Source: Brachionus plicatilis
Lineage: Eukaryota; Rotifera; Eurotatoria; Ploima; Brachionidae
DNA length: 64,000 nt
Reading direction: 5' to 3'
Assembly (NCBI GenBank): GCA_010279815.1
Contig: QEOQ01000663.1
Location: forward strand, 62,001-126,000
This document shows positions 21,901 to 43,173 of this stretch, in pieces; the stretch's first letter is position 1, and each line of letters starts with the position of its first letter. Below the pieces are notes generated by a model. That model searched no databases. It had not been told where the DNA came from and saw only the letters and a program-made list of their open reading frames with translations. Made by a program: the position numbers and the translations under genes.

Positions 21901-24472
21901 TTTTAATGCCTTGTTTATATTAGTCATTATTTAGCCAAGTTTTTTAATTTTAAACTTTTAAAATTACCTACCACATTATAGAGTTTGAACGATTGCTTTC
22001 AATTTTATTAAAAAAAATTATTTATAAAATTTAAAATATTTAAAAAAAAATATTGAAAAATATGATTATTTCTCAATATTTTCTCAAATATGATTATCAT
22101 TTTTACTATTTTTGCGCTTTTTTCCAAATGTGTTTGGAAAAATTTGAAAAATTTCAAACCAACTAAATAAAGTAAGGAAAAAACAAAACTTTACAGAGAA
22201 TTCAATCCATTACTGAAAAATGCATAGTCATAATATAAAATATGAACTAGAATCTGAAAATCGAAAATTAATGTGACTTACAACCAGTTTTTCTGATTTT
22301 AATTACTCCCATAAAGTTAATATTACACAAAAATAGCATTTATCGCTAATCATATTTTCGGGAGTAAAAATGTTTATTCGATTGATGATTTATTCGAGTT
22401 TTATAGAAATTACAATCTTAATAAAATTAGGACTTAACTAAAAAAGTTTAAGTCATTGAAAATAATGCTTCTAATAATTTTTGATTGTATCTTAGAATTT
22501 GAACTTCTTATTTAGTTTAAAATCCATTTTTAAAACAGTTCAAAGAGTCTTTATTTATTTTTAAATAAAATTTTCTTTTTATAAATTTTTTAAATCTGTT
22601 TTTCTCATAGTCAAAAAATTTTCGGAATAGAAAACACTCTAACAAGCGCATGATTACTAGTGTGCCCAGTTGAATTTTAATGTGATTTGATCACAATAAA
22701 ATTCTAATATTTAAATTTTATTTGGACATTTTATCAAAAGTGGTTCATACATCCTTTTTGCATTTGTCACATTTAGTGTTATCAGAATCAAATAACGACA
22801 CTTGAAAAAATTCAAAGTGTAAGATTTTGATTCTAATTCAATTATCAGATTCGTAAAAATTTTAAACATAGAATGGGAGAATTTTTGATAAATAGTGAGA
22901 AAATAAAATTAATCATAATCAAAAATGATTCAAGTAAGTAAATTTTAGATTATTTAAAGGCTGAGAAATTTTATCGTGAAATAAAAATAATAAGTGAAAA
23001 TATTTCTAAAAGATTACAATGTTCAATTTTTTTCTTAGCTTGAAAAGTATCTTTACATTGGAAAAGTCTTAAACTTATTTTATGATTATTTTTATCTCCA
23101 TAGAGTCGTTTTAAACATTTAAATTTATTTTTATAGACATATGTAAATTAAAACAGAAGAAGTTAAACTAGTGAAAAAAAAGTGTAGGCCGAATAGAATA
23201 AAAATTTTTATTAATTTTTTTAATCAATTTCTTATGCATAAGGATTAAGTCAAATATTTTGATTCTAGTTGCAACAAGAACAAAATAGGACAATGTAAAA
23301 TTTTAGTATAAAAATTATAGTAAAAAAAACTTTTATAATTTTTTTATATTTGTGCAAAAATGGTTCTACAAACTATATAATATTGTACAAATTTTTACAA
23401 ACGAACTTTAAGCTCTGCAAAAACTCTGCAATTTTCTGTAAAATGCACACCATCAAAAATATTGGTTTAAAATATGCAAAAAAATGCAGAGTTTTTGCAA
23501 AGCTCAGAATTCGTTTGTTCAAATGGTACAATATTTTATTGGAACCATTTTTGCACAATTAGAAAAACGATTTTTATGTTTTTACTTTTTGTCCTGTAAT
23601 TTTTGTACTAAACTTTCACATTGCCACAAAATATCATATATTATAAAATAAAAATTTGAATACTTCTTTAATAGAGCAATTGTGAGATAAGTGTCCGTAG
23701 AATTTGCACATGTCACAGCGTACCGGCAGCATTTTTTTTTTGCCTTCACCTATTCAAATATCCAAAAAGACTGGTCAAAATATCAAACATGCCAAAATAA
23801 AAGTTAGGATTATATTTACGTTTTGGCAAAGTGTGATACACAAAGCCATCTGCCTTGTTTCGATCCAGCCAGTGCAAAATTTTATGATTAGATAAGATCT
23901 CTTTGCAAAGCTCTGGACTCAAGCTTAGAGAATACCTGACAAAAAAGCCGAATGTTTCAAGACTGTGAAAATTGTATTGATTAAATTTCAAATCGTTATA
24001 CAAACCGAACATGGCTCTCCTCTGATCTTAATAGAAAACTTATAGTTCAATTTAACCTGGGTACACAAAGATAAAAATACTTGCTTTCTTTTTCATCAAT
24101 GTTTTTTAAAATAAAATGATCTGGTACTGGGCACGGCAAATTGAAATAAGTATTTAAATTGGCGTTTGAGATGCCGTGGTGAATGAATGGCCCTGGCAAA
24201 GCCGGATTCGGATTTTGAAAGTTATGAAGCGGAAATTGCGGCATTGAATTTGAATATGAGCTGATCAGATTCGGTCGATTTTCGTTCACATTTGTGTTGA
24301 TACTTTCATTGATGGTTGTGTCTTGTTCGTCTTCTGTGTCGTTTAGAGGTGCGTTTTCGTCCGGGCCGAGATTAAATTTGACCAAGTTACTTGACGATAA
24401 ATTGGTCGGTGTCTGAAATTCGTCTGAATCGGAAATTTTCTGCGCATCGTCGTCCAACTCGGCTACATTCAT
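18916..24472 (-). CDS. five-zinc-knuckle RNA-binding protein, Air/ZCCHC7-like
   Basis: Exons on the minus strand: 24065-24472, 23820-24021, 23664-23749, 21718-21909, 21632-21667, 21477-21569 and 18916-21417, giving 1172 aa with phases closing throughout. Five CCHC knuckles follow one another: CDMC..H..C, CHIC..H..C (wider last spacing), CSFC..H..C, CHKC..H..C and CYQC..H..C. Knuckles 4 and 5 are completed only after splicing, which supports the model. The order, spacing and the phrases RCPDQWRQFDR and YCYQCAKQGHYGHNC resemble the vertebrate ZCCHC7 / yeast Air proteins, the RNA-binding subunits of the TRAMP complex that hands nuclear RNA to the exosome. The acidic N-terminus and the roughly 800-residue Ser/Asn/Gln-rich C-terminus (with a poly-Lys run) are much longer than in known relatives. 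The 1.75-kb intron 3 carries a hairpin element. The start could instead lie upstream, because the ERG terminal exon could join in phase. Confidence 0.8.
23343..23565. repeat. inverted-repeat element in intron of zinc-knuckle gene
   Basis: TGTGCAAAAATGGTTC near 23351 and its counterpart GGAACCATTTTTGCACA near 23544-23560 are the ends. Inner landmarks AATATTGTACAAAT, CAAACGAA and CTCTGCAAAAACTCTGCA are mirrored by TGCAGAGTTTTTGCAAAG, TTCGTTTG and TGGTACAATATTTTATT. Arms are about 80-90 bp around a short centre. Its overall size of about 210 bp fits a miniature inverted-repeat element. It contributes to the only long intron in that part of the gene. Confidence 0.75.
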
Positions 24473-25007
24473 ACTCGATATTTTTCGGGGCAACAAAATT
24501 CTTTATTTATTTAACTTTATTTTAGAAAAAAAATTTCATGAATTAAAGGACTAAAGTAAAGGCAGCTTTTGATCTTTTTATTAGGAAATTTTATTTACAA
24601 TTTTGCAACAATCTTTCTTCAAAGAGATTATCCATCAAAAAGTTACAAAAAAATTTGCAAATTTAAAAGTCTACTATCTTGAATTAAAAAAAAAAAAGAA
24701 TAATTTTCAAATATAATTGCATAGAAATCAAATACATTCAAGCACGATTAGTATTATGAAAACATATCCCCAGACTTTAAGCTACACATAAAAAACCAAG
24801 CCGATCTATGGCTTCAATGTGAAGGTTCTGTGCATTTAGCGTTCAAAAAAAACATTCAAGAAAAAACATTTGTTTCATTTGAATACTTGGCTCTTAGCAT
24901 AAACATAATAGATCGAATGTCTTGAGTTAATTTGTTTTCCATTTCTTTAATTCGTCTTTATTTGCATCAATAATTAAAAAATTTTAAATTAAAAAATTTG
25001 TTCTATT
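24473..25007. other. short intergenic region between ERG and zinc-knuckle gene
   Basis: About 0.5 kb of AT-rich DNA separates the ERG stop codon from the zinc-knuckle gene start on the same strand. It would hold the ERG 3' UTR and the downstream promoter. If the ERG-side GAGTAAAA were used as a splice donor, exon phases would also allow a join to the downstream exon, so this stretch could be an intron in an alternative model. No other feature is seen. Confidence 0.5.
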
Positions 25008-33563
<8,556 letters not shown>

Positions 33564-34833
33564 TTTTGATAAGTATTTTCTCTTCTAAATAGCCAGCGCT
33601 AAATTATGTATTTTTTTGTTATCTATTTTTGTATTTAAAATAAAAAAATGATAAATTATTTATTAAAATAATATTTTTTTTAAGTCGGCTAAAAATAACA
33701 AAACAGAAAAAAAATGCCATCCTGATGTTTTTAATCTATCAAAAGTATAAATATTAAACCGGTATTTATAATAATTTACTGAGCTTGGCAAGAAAAACAT
33801 TTTTATAAAACAACACGAAAATCGATCAGTTTTGTAATCGATTACTGATTTAAATTGAATTTTAATAATTTCCAAGCTTTGTTCCTTGGGAATTCTATCT
33901 CTTTTTTATTCTTGACTTGTTAATTTAAAACGATTGCAAATTATTCCAATTGCAAGCGTTTCTTTCAATTTGGTTATTTGGTTGAATTTCGATTTTTTTA
34001 TGAAGAAAAAAATACGCTCAATTAAAAGATAAATAAATAGAAAAAACAAGCAAGAAAATGATTGATAATTTTCAAGTCTAAGAGTCTTAAATGGAACGCT
34101 TTTGCTTGCTGTTTTAGTCATGACATGGATAATTTTATCGAAAAACTTTCATTTAATTCAAAGCTCGTTTTAAATGAGTCGCTATCGATTTACTGAGCTA
34201 GTGCACGAAAATTTTTATTTAGCTTTGCTTGATGGACTCATTTTTTTTCAAGATATAAAAATTAATTGGAAAACTCATAGCTTTAGATTTTTTTAATGAA
34301 TTCACACAATCAAAGCTTTGGTAGTGGAAATTATCTTAAGAGAATTTGGTAGAGCGAAAGTCACTTCTGAGATTGAAAGTCAGTCCCTAGATCAACTTTT
34401 GCACAAAAAAATTAATAAAAAAATCCAAATTTCAGGACTAAGTAAATTTTATTTTTAGTCATGATTAATTAACTGGAAATGTCAGGTCCTTTTGAATATA
34501 TTTGCCTGAAAGGTTTAAGGTAAATGTAATTAAATGATTAAAAGGAAATCATGGTTCGAATTTAAGGTACGCTATTTTTTTGATTAATTTAAATAGAAAT
34601 ATTTTTTTCTGGGAATGACACGAAAGGTTTGTTAAAAGACTTTAAAAAATTGCCTTTCATATTTTTAGCACTTTAGAAATGAAATATTTTAAAATATAAA
34701 TCGATTTAAAATTATTTATTGATTGTTTCTAATTTCCGTGATTACATCTAGGTCAAAATCTTTATTTCCTTTTGAAATTAAGTTTAGAAACAATTGTTTG
34801 CATTAAATTTAAAATTATAATCAACTAAAAATA

Positions 34834-35100
34834 TTGCTTAAAAAAATTCACACTAATATCGGAAATATGAATATATTTTTTTAGTTTGGATTTTTTTTAA
34901 TGTTATTTTTTAAATTTTATTTTTAAGGTTTAAAAATACCAAATTTTCTTTACAAATTATCTGGGTTTATATTTATTTACCGAAAAAAAAAGGTTGCCAG
35001 TAAAAAATAAATAATTTTTTTAACAAAATAAAGTTGAAAAAAATCCAAACTAAAAAAAGTTATTAATATATACGATATTAGTGTGAATTTTTTTAAGCAA
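34834..35100. repeat. 267-bp inverted-repeat element
   Basis: The left end TTGCTTAAAAAAATTCACAC continues TAATATCG and AGTTTGGATTTTTT. The right end returns AAAAAATCCAAACT, CGATATTA and GTGTGAATTTTTTTAAGCAA. Arms are about 60 bp with few mismatches, around an AT-rich centre of about 140 bp. No coding capacity is present. Target duplication is not clear. Confidence 0.8.
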
Positions 35101-38100
35101 CATTTTTTAATTCTCTAGTTTAATTCCAAAAAATTTTCATTAATCATTTAAAAAAGCTAATATTATAATAATTTAACAGCATAAAAAAATAAAGACCTAA
35201 GAAGCTTTTTTGACTTACCAAACATTTTGTGCTATTTTTCACTAATTTTGATCTAGGTTTCAGATAATTCAAACTAATTAAATTAATTAATATTATATTA
35301 ATTATAAAATGGAATTTTACAATAAAAGATTGAAAGTAAGTAAGAAAATTTTTTTAAAGCGTTAAAAAAAAATGGGCTTTCTCATGTCAAATTTTTGAAA
35401 AGCATGAAATAAATACAAATAAACTTAATTCAGCAGATTTTTTTTTGGAAATTAAAATCCACCTTTTTGCTTCAACTCCAGTACCTTAAAACTTTCTATT
35501 TTGATTGTTTTCGTAAAATGGTTTTGCAAAAGTTATTATTGAAACATTATGAGAAAATAAAACAAATAATGAAATTTTAGCATTTAATAAAAAATATTTT
35601 TATAAAACCGATTTTGCGAAATATTTGATAATACAACATGAAAATACAACGAATTAATTTCTTTATCCTTTGACAGATTAAACTTTTTATGAATAGTTAA
35701 GTACTCATGTTAATTCGCTTGTGAAACTGAATTTTCATATTGGTTTAATTTATTTTGAAGTTTAATTTTGTTTCTCAAACATTTTAAAATGGTATACAAA
35801 AAAACGGAATTTAATTCTCTGCATTTTCATATGCTATTTGAGTGCTCTTGAAGCTCTTATCGATCAAATATCTGGCCAAGCTTGTTTAAAAAATTGCCTC
35901 CTCAACACTAGACGAAACTGCATTAACCCTTTTACATGAAAATTGACGTCATTCTTTTATTAAATTTATTTTTATGGAACAATTTTTATGAATTTCAAAA
36001 GTTATCAATCTTTCACATATTAAGTAATTGTCCTAGTCTCCATTAGATTTAAAAAAATTGTTTTTTTCCAATATATTAATTGAGAAAAAAGCTATTTGTT
36101 TGTTTTTATTTGCCCTCAGTCAACAATTAAAGAAAAAAAAATTCTTAAAAAATGAGATACAGTTAAATCTTAGAAAAAATTCTAGATTTCTAATAGTAAA
36201 TAATGAAGTAAAGACTATTGATTTTGATTAAAAAATTTTTCGTTTAATTAATTTCGTATAAAATATTTTACTTTTTCGAATAATTTTTAAACTTAAAAGA
36301 AAATTAAAAAATTCGAATTCAGCTATTTGTTAAGTAAAGATCCTTGCCAAATTTAATAATTAGAATTTAAATTCGATATTTAAAATAGAACCAAGTAATG
36401 TGCCAAAACCTACCGAAACAGAGGAACCTTTTTAAAATCCCAATCGACAAAATTAAGGAGAATTAAGCTTTTTAACTAGCTGATTTTGTTTAATGAAGTC
36501 ATTTAGGAAACTGATGGATGGTAAATAAAATAATTTTTATATTTTTGAAAAACAAAAAAGCAAATTATTTTATGTTTGATTGATGAATTAAAAATCTTAT
36601 TAACAAACTATATTTTGCACCAGCTAGTTTTACATAAAATATAATAAAGCTTTTTTTGTTTACAAAATGACTATGAAATGTAGTAATAAAATAAATTTTG
36701 AATATTTCTTTAGTCTAAGGCTACTCGAGCTCTACCAAAATTTGTCATTCTATCATTTTGGCATGCATGAAAACATTATCATAAATTTAAAAACTGAAAC
36801 AAAATTTAATCGTAATAAAAAATTAATTAAATTGCCGAAAAATGCTTTGAGGAAAGAAAAAAGGATGCTTATGAAGAAGAAAAAATACTGAGGCATAGAT
36901 ATTATGATAATTTTGCTGTGGTAAGTTGATAATTATTCTGAATTCTATTTGATAAATTTTGACACAAAATCACAAAAATAAGAAAGTGTTCTTAAGTATT
37001 TTCTAGTTGATAAACACTTGACTCTAAATTTATAAATAAGTGAAAGCGTTCTAATATAAATCAATAGTTCTTCGTAAATAAGATTAAAAATTCTTTTTTA
37101 TTTACTAAGAGTAAATTTTTGCTCAAAATTAAAAATTTATTGAGGCTTTTCCGCTGCTATTTTAATTTTTTCCTGAATTTACTATCAAAAAACTAAAAAT
37201 CAGATTTTACCAGGTCCGCAAAGAATTTAAAAGACAGACAAAAGAAAGATCTTTTTATTTTTTAAATAAAAATATATTATAATAGTTTCGGATTAAAATC
37301 GATATCAAGTGATGAAAGTAATTATCTTCAACAAAAAGTTATATTCAAAGCCGTATAAAAAAAGTTAAACTTTTATTTTTTTACGTTATTTTTATAGACT
37401 TAAATTTACTTGCTGTCATAAAACAGTTGCGCTGAATTAAAAATTAAAACAACTATACATTTTCACATGATCACAGTGTAGGATATAAATCAAGTTCAAT
37501 CTCAACTAACATCTCCATCAATAGTTTCCTTTAGACATAATTTTTTATAGCTAAAGTTATTATGCAATATCGTATGGTATATTCAATCGGGAATGAATTT
37601 TGGAGATAATTGTCAGACAGATTTTTAAATTAATTTTTGTTTACAGAAAGTTTAAATTATCTATTTGTTGAAAAAAACAAAAAAAGCATCAAACATCACT
37701 TTGTAGGCAGCTTTTATTGATCTTTAATTTTTTTATCAAGTAAAAACTTTGTCAGCTTAATAAAAGCATAAATAAAAAAAAAAGACTTTTAGACATGTTT
37801 TCAATTTATTCAATTGATTTAAAGAAGAAATATTCACAATTTTGGAATATTTTAAATAAAAATAAGATAATTAAATTATTTCAAATAATTCCTAAAAAAT
37901 TCAAGTTGAATATTACAAGAATGTCTTTAAGTTAATGAATAATAAGAAAGCTTCAAAATTTGTAGAACTTTGAAGATTAGATGGTGTAAAAATTCTTTAA
38001 GTAAAGTTTTACTTTTAAGCGATTTTATAATTTTTCTAAAGAGAAATTTAGAATAAAATTTTACAAAAATATTATGGTTGGGATTGCTCAATAGCATGTG

Positions 38101-39819
38101 ACTTTTTATAGAAATTTTATTTTTCATAGCATTTAAATAGCAATTAATTCCACAAGACGTTATGGCATATTTATTTTATTAGCAGAAAAAAATGAATCGA
38201 TTTAGTGTCAAAAAAATTTAATTCTGTCAGAAAAATAAAAAAGAATTGTTTCAGTTGCAAGTTTTCATTTAATACTGATAAATAAAGATTCCAGGTTTTG
38301 ACCAATACTTTTCGAAGTATGAAAGTAAGGATTTAAATATTTTTTCTCACTTCTATTTTAAAGCTTTAGAAAAAAATTAAAATTTCAGATTCGGAAAAAT
38401 AGACTTAAATTTTTAGCATCAGAAACCACATTTATTGCTATGTATATTAATATTATTATTATTTTTATTAATTTAAAGTCACATTGACAAGATTAAAAAG
38501 AGTTGAAAAAATATTCATATCAAAAATTGTAATAAAAAATAAATAAAAAAGTTAAACTTGAGAAAAGTTTACTCTTAGAAGACCATGTATATACGTATGT
38601 ATATACGAATTTATGTCAAGATGCTAGAAAAACGCTATTTTCAATAAATTTAATTATATTTTCATGTTAATTATCATTATTTTCAAATAACAAAACATAA
38701 ATTTTTGTAGTTAAAACAATGAAAATTCTTAGAAAACATTTTTGGAAAGCTCTTGATATTCTCAACAAGTATAATGGGAGTTAGCTGGTGGAGGGCATTG
38801 TGAAACAAAAATCGTTTCACAGTTAGCCATTAGTAAAAAAGTTATAGATTTTTTTCTTTGTGTATTGGAAGTTTTGAATAAAATTTCACAATGCCAGTTG
38901 TGGATCAGTAGGTGAGTAAGGTAAATTTTAATTTAATAAAGGAAAATTTTTGATTTTTTCGCTTAAAAAAATATTGAAATCAATGAAAATAATATCGTTT
39001 TCAAAAAGATAAAAAATTCTGAATAGAATGGTTTTTGGTAATAGAATTTTTTGAATGAAGTGTTATATTTGAATATTTAAATTCGCTTGGTAAATAACTG
39101 AGGTCTTTTATTTAAAAACTATACTTCCTAGACAAAAACAAGACGCATTTTCAGAAAGCTCTTGAAATTCTCTGCTTGAAAGGGATTAAACTGAGCGTAT
39201 TCGTATAAAATTGAGGGATAGTAGGGAGTCAGATTTTAAAAATATAAAAAAATTCAATTTAAAAAAAAATTAATTTAAAAATTAATTGTCATTAGTTGAC
39301 TGTCATTTTAAAGCTTTAAAAGATATTTTTGCTTTGTAAAATAAGTGGGCAAAAGGAAATTTTCAAAATTTGGGTGTAAGTGTTTTAGTAGGACCCAAAT
39401 TAAATCAATTTGAATAATTTCACTATTAATTAAATATTTCACTCAAATTTATAAAATTTATATTTTTTAGGTTCCGAAAATAACCTAAAATACCTTCATT
39501 TGAAATAAAATTACGATAATAAAAGTTAAAATATAATTATTTGTTTCGTTAATTGTCATTATTTCATGTTAAATTTCGATATATAACATTTATCCAAGTT
39601 CAAATTTTTAAATTTACGTAGAAAATACAAAAAATCCTTTTATCAATTCAGATCTGTAATTTTTTATTGGATCAAAAATTTGGATACAATTTTGAAATTT
39701 AGTAACCATAAAAGCAATGAACGGCACTAAAAAAGAATCAAGAGACTAAAAAAAATTTACTTTTGAATAATGTTAAAATATCAATATATCAATAAATTTA
39801 AAAAAGGAAAACAAACAGT

Positions 39820-39910
39820 ACATAACTACCTTTCTTTGTATTCAATTTTATTTAATTTTTTACACCGCCGAATCTGGCGTAATTTTATGAATAAATAATA
39901 ATAATAATTA
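39820..39910 (+). repeat. retroposon-like 3' tail with conserved stem-loop (copy 2)
   Basis: CGCCGAATCTGGCGTAATTT at 39866-39885 repeats the hairpin found at 5372-5391 in the same orientation. It is followed by ATGAATAAATAATAATAATAATT, a short tandem repeat of AAT. The preceding TTATTTAATTTTTTACA also resembles the first copy. It is interpreted as the conserved end of a non-LTR retrotransposon or SINE, truncated at its 5' side. Confidence 0.5.
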
Positions 39911-40896
39911 AAATATCACTTTTGAAATATATTTAAATTTGTACTTTCCCATTTAATTTTCAAAGTAAATTTTTTTTGAGTAGATTTGATTTTTTTTGAA
40001 AATACTTCTATATTTTTTGTATAAATTTGTAAAAACTTCTAGATTTTTTTTCTAGTTTTGGTGATAATTTTCTCAAATATACACAAAACTTTTAGATTTT
40101 AAAATTTTAATTTTGACACAAAAAATTAAATATTAAAAGATTTAAAAACTTTGTAATTAAAAAAAACATTAAATTATTACCCATGCTATTTTCATGCATA
40201 ATAAAGACAAAACTACTCATGCTAGGAATAATTTTATTTATTGATATTTTATTTAATTAAAGCAGTTCAAAATTGTGTGAATTGATTCAAAAATAAAACA
40301 AAAAAAACAAAATTTTATTGTTTTGCAAAAGTAATTAGCAATTATTTTTTTTATTGTATGATTCAGCTTGAGCGCGTTTCCTTTTGGCTACTGACTCACT
40401 GTTTTTTTATTCCCCTCCTCCTATTTTCATTGAATATTGACTTAAAATAAGACTCTGCTGCTACTAATACCAATATCGTTAATGAATTTAGTTTCATTAG
40501 TCTGAAGAATTAAAACGTTTGCTGTAGCTTTTGAGCAACCAGAACTACGTTTTATTTTAAGTGGGAATTTCGTACGAGACACTATTTGGTGTTTCTTCAA
40601 TACAAAACTTTTTTTTCAAGTGGTATAATTGGTAAAAAGAATTTATTTTTACTATTATTTTTTTTTTTGCAAAAGCTCCTTCAGAAAAAAAAGTAAAGTA
40701 AAAATAAAGTAGTTAATTAATAACAATAACTACATGGAACGGCAAAAAATTCATGTTGTTCGGACTTTAAAAAAAATTAATAAAATTCTTTGGCTCGGAC
40801 TGTTGAATAAAAAAAAAGTCATTGACTAGGCTTAAGACTTATGACTTATAAACAAGTCTCAGTATTAAAGATATGTCACTATATCATTTTGAAAAT

Positions 40897-41436
40897 TTTT
40901 TGAATTTTTTATTATTTTCTAATAAATTTTGAAAAAAGTTACTTTTTTTAACTTTTTTATACGTAAATTTATGTAAAAAAAGGTAAAATGTGTTAAAAAA
41001 AAGTAACTTTTGAAAGAAAAAATATCGAGACAAAAAGAATATTATATATTTAAAACATATTTTAATCATTTGATTTATTTGGCTTGATTGAATTTGACCT
41101 TGCGTTTTTTAGGTTATATCTTGCTCTATCCCAGGCCAGATCAAACGCTGAATCTTTTGGCACATATTTCTTTAATTTTCCTTAAATCCAAGTTTTAAAG
41201 GTAATTGATATAGTGTTAGACAAAAATGGCGGATGATCAGACTGCTAGTTTATTAGAAAAATTAAAAATTTCATAATTTTCTTTCAAAAGTTACTTTTTT
41301 TTTACCATATTTTACCTTTTTTACATAAATTTACGTATAAAAAAGCTAAAAAAAAGTAACTTTTGGTAAAATATAATCAAATAAATAGAAAATACTTTTT
41401 CAAAATTTATTAGAAAATAATAAAAAATTCAAAAAA
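40897..41436. repeat. 540-bp inverted-repeat element
   Basis: The left arm begins TTTTTGAATTTTTTATTATT and carries TTCTAATAAATTTTGAAAA, AAGTTACTTTTTTTAAC, TACGTAAATTTATGTAAAAA and AAAGTAACTTTTGAAAG. The right arm has the same landmarks in reverse, ending AATAATAAAAAATTCAAAAA. Arms of about 140-170 bp surround about 230 bp of unrelated sequence. It is a hairpin-forming repeat without coding capacity. Confidence 0.75.
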
Positions 41437-41913
41437 TAAGCTTTTTTGGCATTTTCATTTTTACCAATTTTTACGTAAAATTACTTATTCATTTTATTTG
41501 ATTTGTTGTGGATAAATAAAATAATGAATCTGTTTTAATTGTATTTGATACTGATTGTTAATTTTGTTATTTTTTATTTAAGATAGCCCAATTTTCAGTG
41601 TTTTTGTTTCAAACTAAAAATTTTTGTTTTTTATACATATTAAAGGCTATTTAAAAAGTACTTCTTAACGCAAATAAACTATGTTGAAAAAATATGAGAT
41701 TCAAGTTTCTGGGTAGGATCTTTTTTTTTTAAATAGAATTTCTTTTTTTGGCCAAGAGAAAAAATCAATAAAATGTTATTAATTGAATTTTTTTGGTAAA
41801 TCCATATTTTCTCTTTCTCTTTAAAGATAACATTTTTAAAAACTAAACTTTATTTAAATTATTTCAAGGCAATTTAATTAAACTCGTATTAAATTTCTTT
41901 ACTGAGTATTCGT

Positions 41914-43173
41914 CTAAACATCATCATCGTCGTATTCAGGCACTTGTCTAATAAATCGTTCCTCTCTGAGTTTTAGTTCTTTGAGGCCTTGGAACGCCTT
42001 GAAAATTCGAATACTAAAAACAATTTGAATGATTATAAAACATAAGGCAAATACTCCCACAGCTATTTTATCTATAACTATCTTTTTGGACATGTCTAAA
42101 TTAATACTAGATATAGTCGAGTGCCAAACACAACACAGCACCAAATAAATTATGCTCGTTATTTGATATTTATCTAAAGAAGTTAAATATGACACTGTAG
42201 GCAGGGTGCGATTGCTAACCCATTTGAATGACACACTAAAAAATAAATATTTTATTTTCAAAAATTTAATAAAACTTTATTTAAGAACAAATTTGCTTAC
42301 CTGGTTAAAATGAGAGTAAAAGTACCTGAAATTCTGTTCGGAGCTAGGCGAGTTTCTAGCGAAAATATAGTCAAAGATAAACATGTGATCAAAAAATTGA
42401 ATGAAAAACAATTGATTAAATAATAAGCTGGTCGCCGGGAACAATAGCAAGTGGCCACAAATTTAGCCCGTTTTGATTTCATTATCCGATGCAAGTTATC
42501 GAATTCGTTAGCTTCCGGATCTATTTCATTTATTGATTTACTGCTACCTATATCATATGATGCTTGCTGACTCACATTGACCATTTTATACAACTGATAA
42601 AAAAATCATTAATTAACAAAAAAATTTGCCAAATATTCTGCTATACCCTACTTTCCATTTTTGCTGGTCTCGAAATGAGTGCAGTGTTTCAAAGTAAATG
42701 GTCGATATTTTACGCTGATTTTGAATAAGGTTAACTTGGGAAGTTTTTTTTTTACTAGCAAATGTAATGCTCAACTCCTGAGTGTCCAAGGGAAAATTTT
42801 GCAGCTCAATTCTTTCCCAAAAATTTCCCTTTGCCATCCGGACTTCAGTTATTTCGCGTTTATCGTTATCCACAACAGCCACTTTGTATTTTATTTTTTC
42901 TTTGACATCATGCATGGCATTTTCAATGAACAAATTCGGATTCCAGTCTTTTTTTCGACAATACTTTTTTTTGTCAGCCCGAATATCGAACCATTTCGAT
43001 ATAATTCTAACTTCGGCTTGGAATTTCTCGTTTAAAGTATCTACTTCACCTATTGACAAAAACTCAATGCTTACTCTGATCTGTACAGGCCAAATCACAG
43101 TATTCACCGCTTCTTCGTCCAAATCCGAATCATCCGAGCTATTTTTCTTTTTTTCTGAGTCACTATCGCTCAT
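41914..43173 (-). CDS. pentameric ligand-gated ion channel subunit, Cys-less (paralogue 1)
   Basis: Exons 42652-43173, 42301-42593 and 41914-42235 give 378 aa. The ligand-binding domain shows the family's beta-strand phrases (DTLNEKFQAEVRIISKW, DWNPNLFIENA, ERIELQNFPLDTQEL). The segment that in animal receptors is the Cys-loop (C-x13-C around FPFD) has neither cysteine. Four membrane segments follow: M1 after CSRRPAYYLIN, M2/M3 around VSFKWVSNRTLPTVSYLTSLDKY, and M4 near the C-terminus, with a very short M3-M4 linker. No signal peptide is visible, and the N-terminus is Ser/Asp-rich. Missing cysteines and a short linker recall bacterial GLIC/ELIC-type channels. The pore-lining sequence does not let me assign ion selectivity with confidence, and the ligand is unknown. 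The related gene at 45416-47867 lies upstream on the same strand. Confidence 0.88.

Larger units (their letters stand above)
33564..41913. other. 8.3-kb gene desert
   Basis: No gene is supported between the ERG start and the first channel-subunit gene. Open frames are short, AT-driven and lack splice-compatible partners; a 74-codon frame at 36667-36891 (plus) is Lys-rich and unconvincing. The ERG promoter must lie at the left edge. Recognisable structures are the inverted repeats at 34834-35100 and 40897-41436 and the retroposon-like tail at 39820-39910. Regulatory elements may be present but cannot be read directly. Confidence 0.6.

Noticed and set aside
23350..23562. Near-identical peptides beginning MCKNGS on both strands
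   Set aside because: They arise because the region is an inverted repeat, so the two strands encode similar frames. It is a repeat element, not a gene.
36667..36891. 74-codon Lys-rich plus-strand frame in the gene desert
   Set aside because: No domain, no splice partners, and the composition is that expected from AT-rich DNA.
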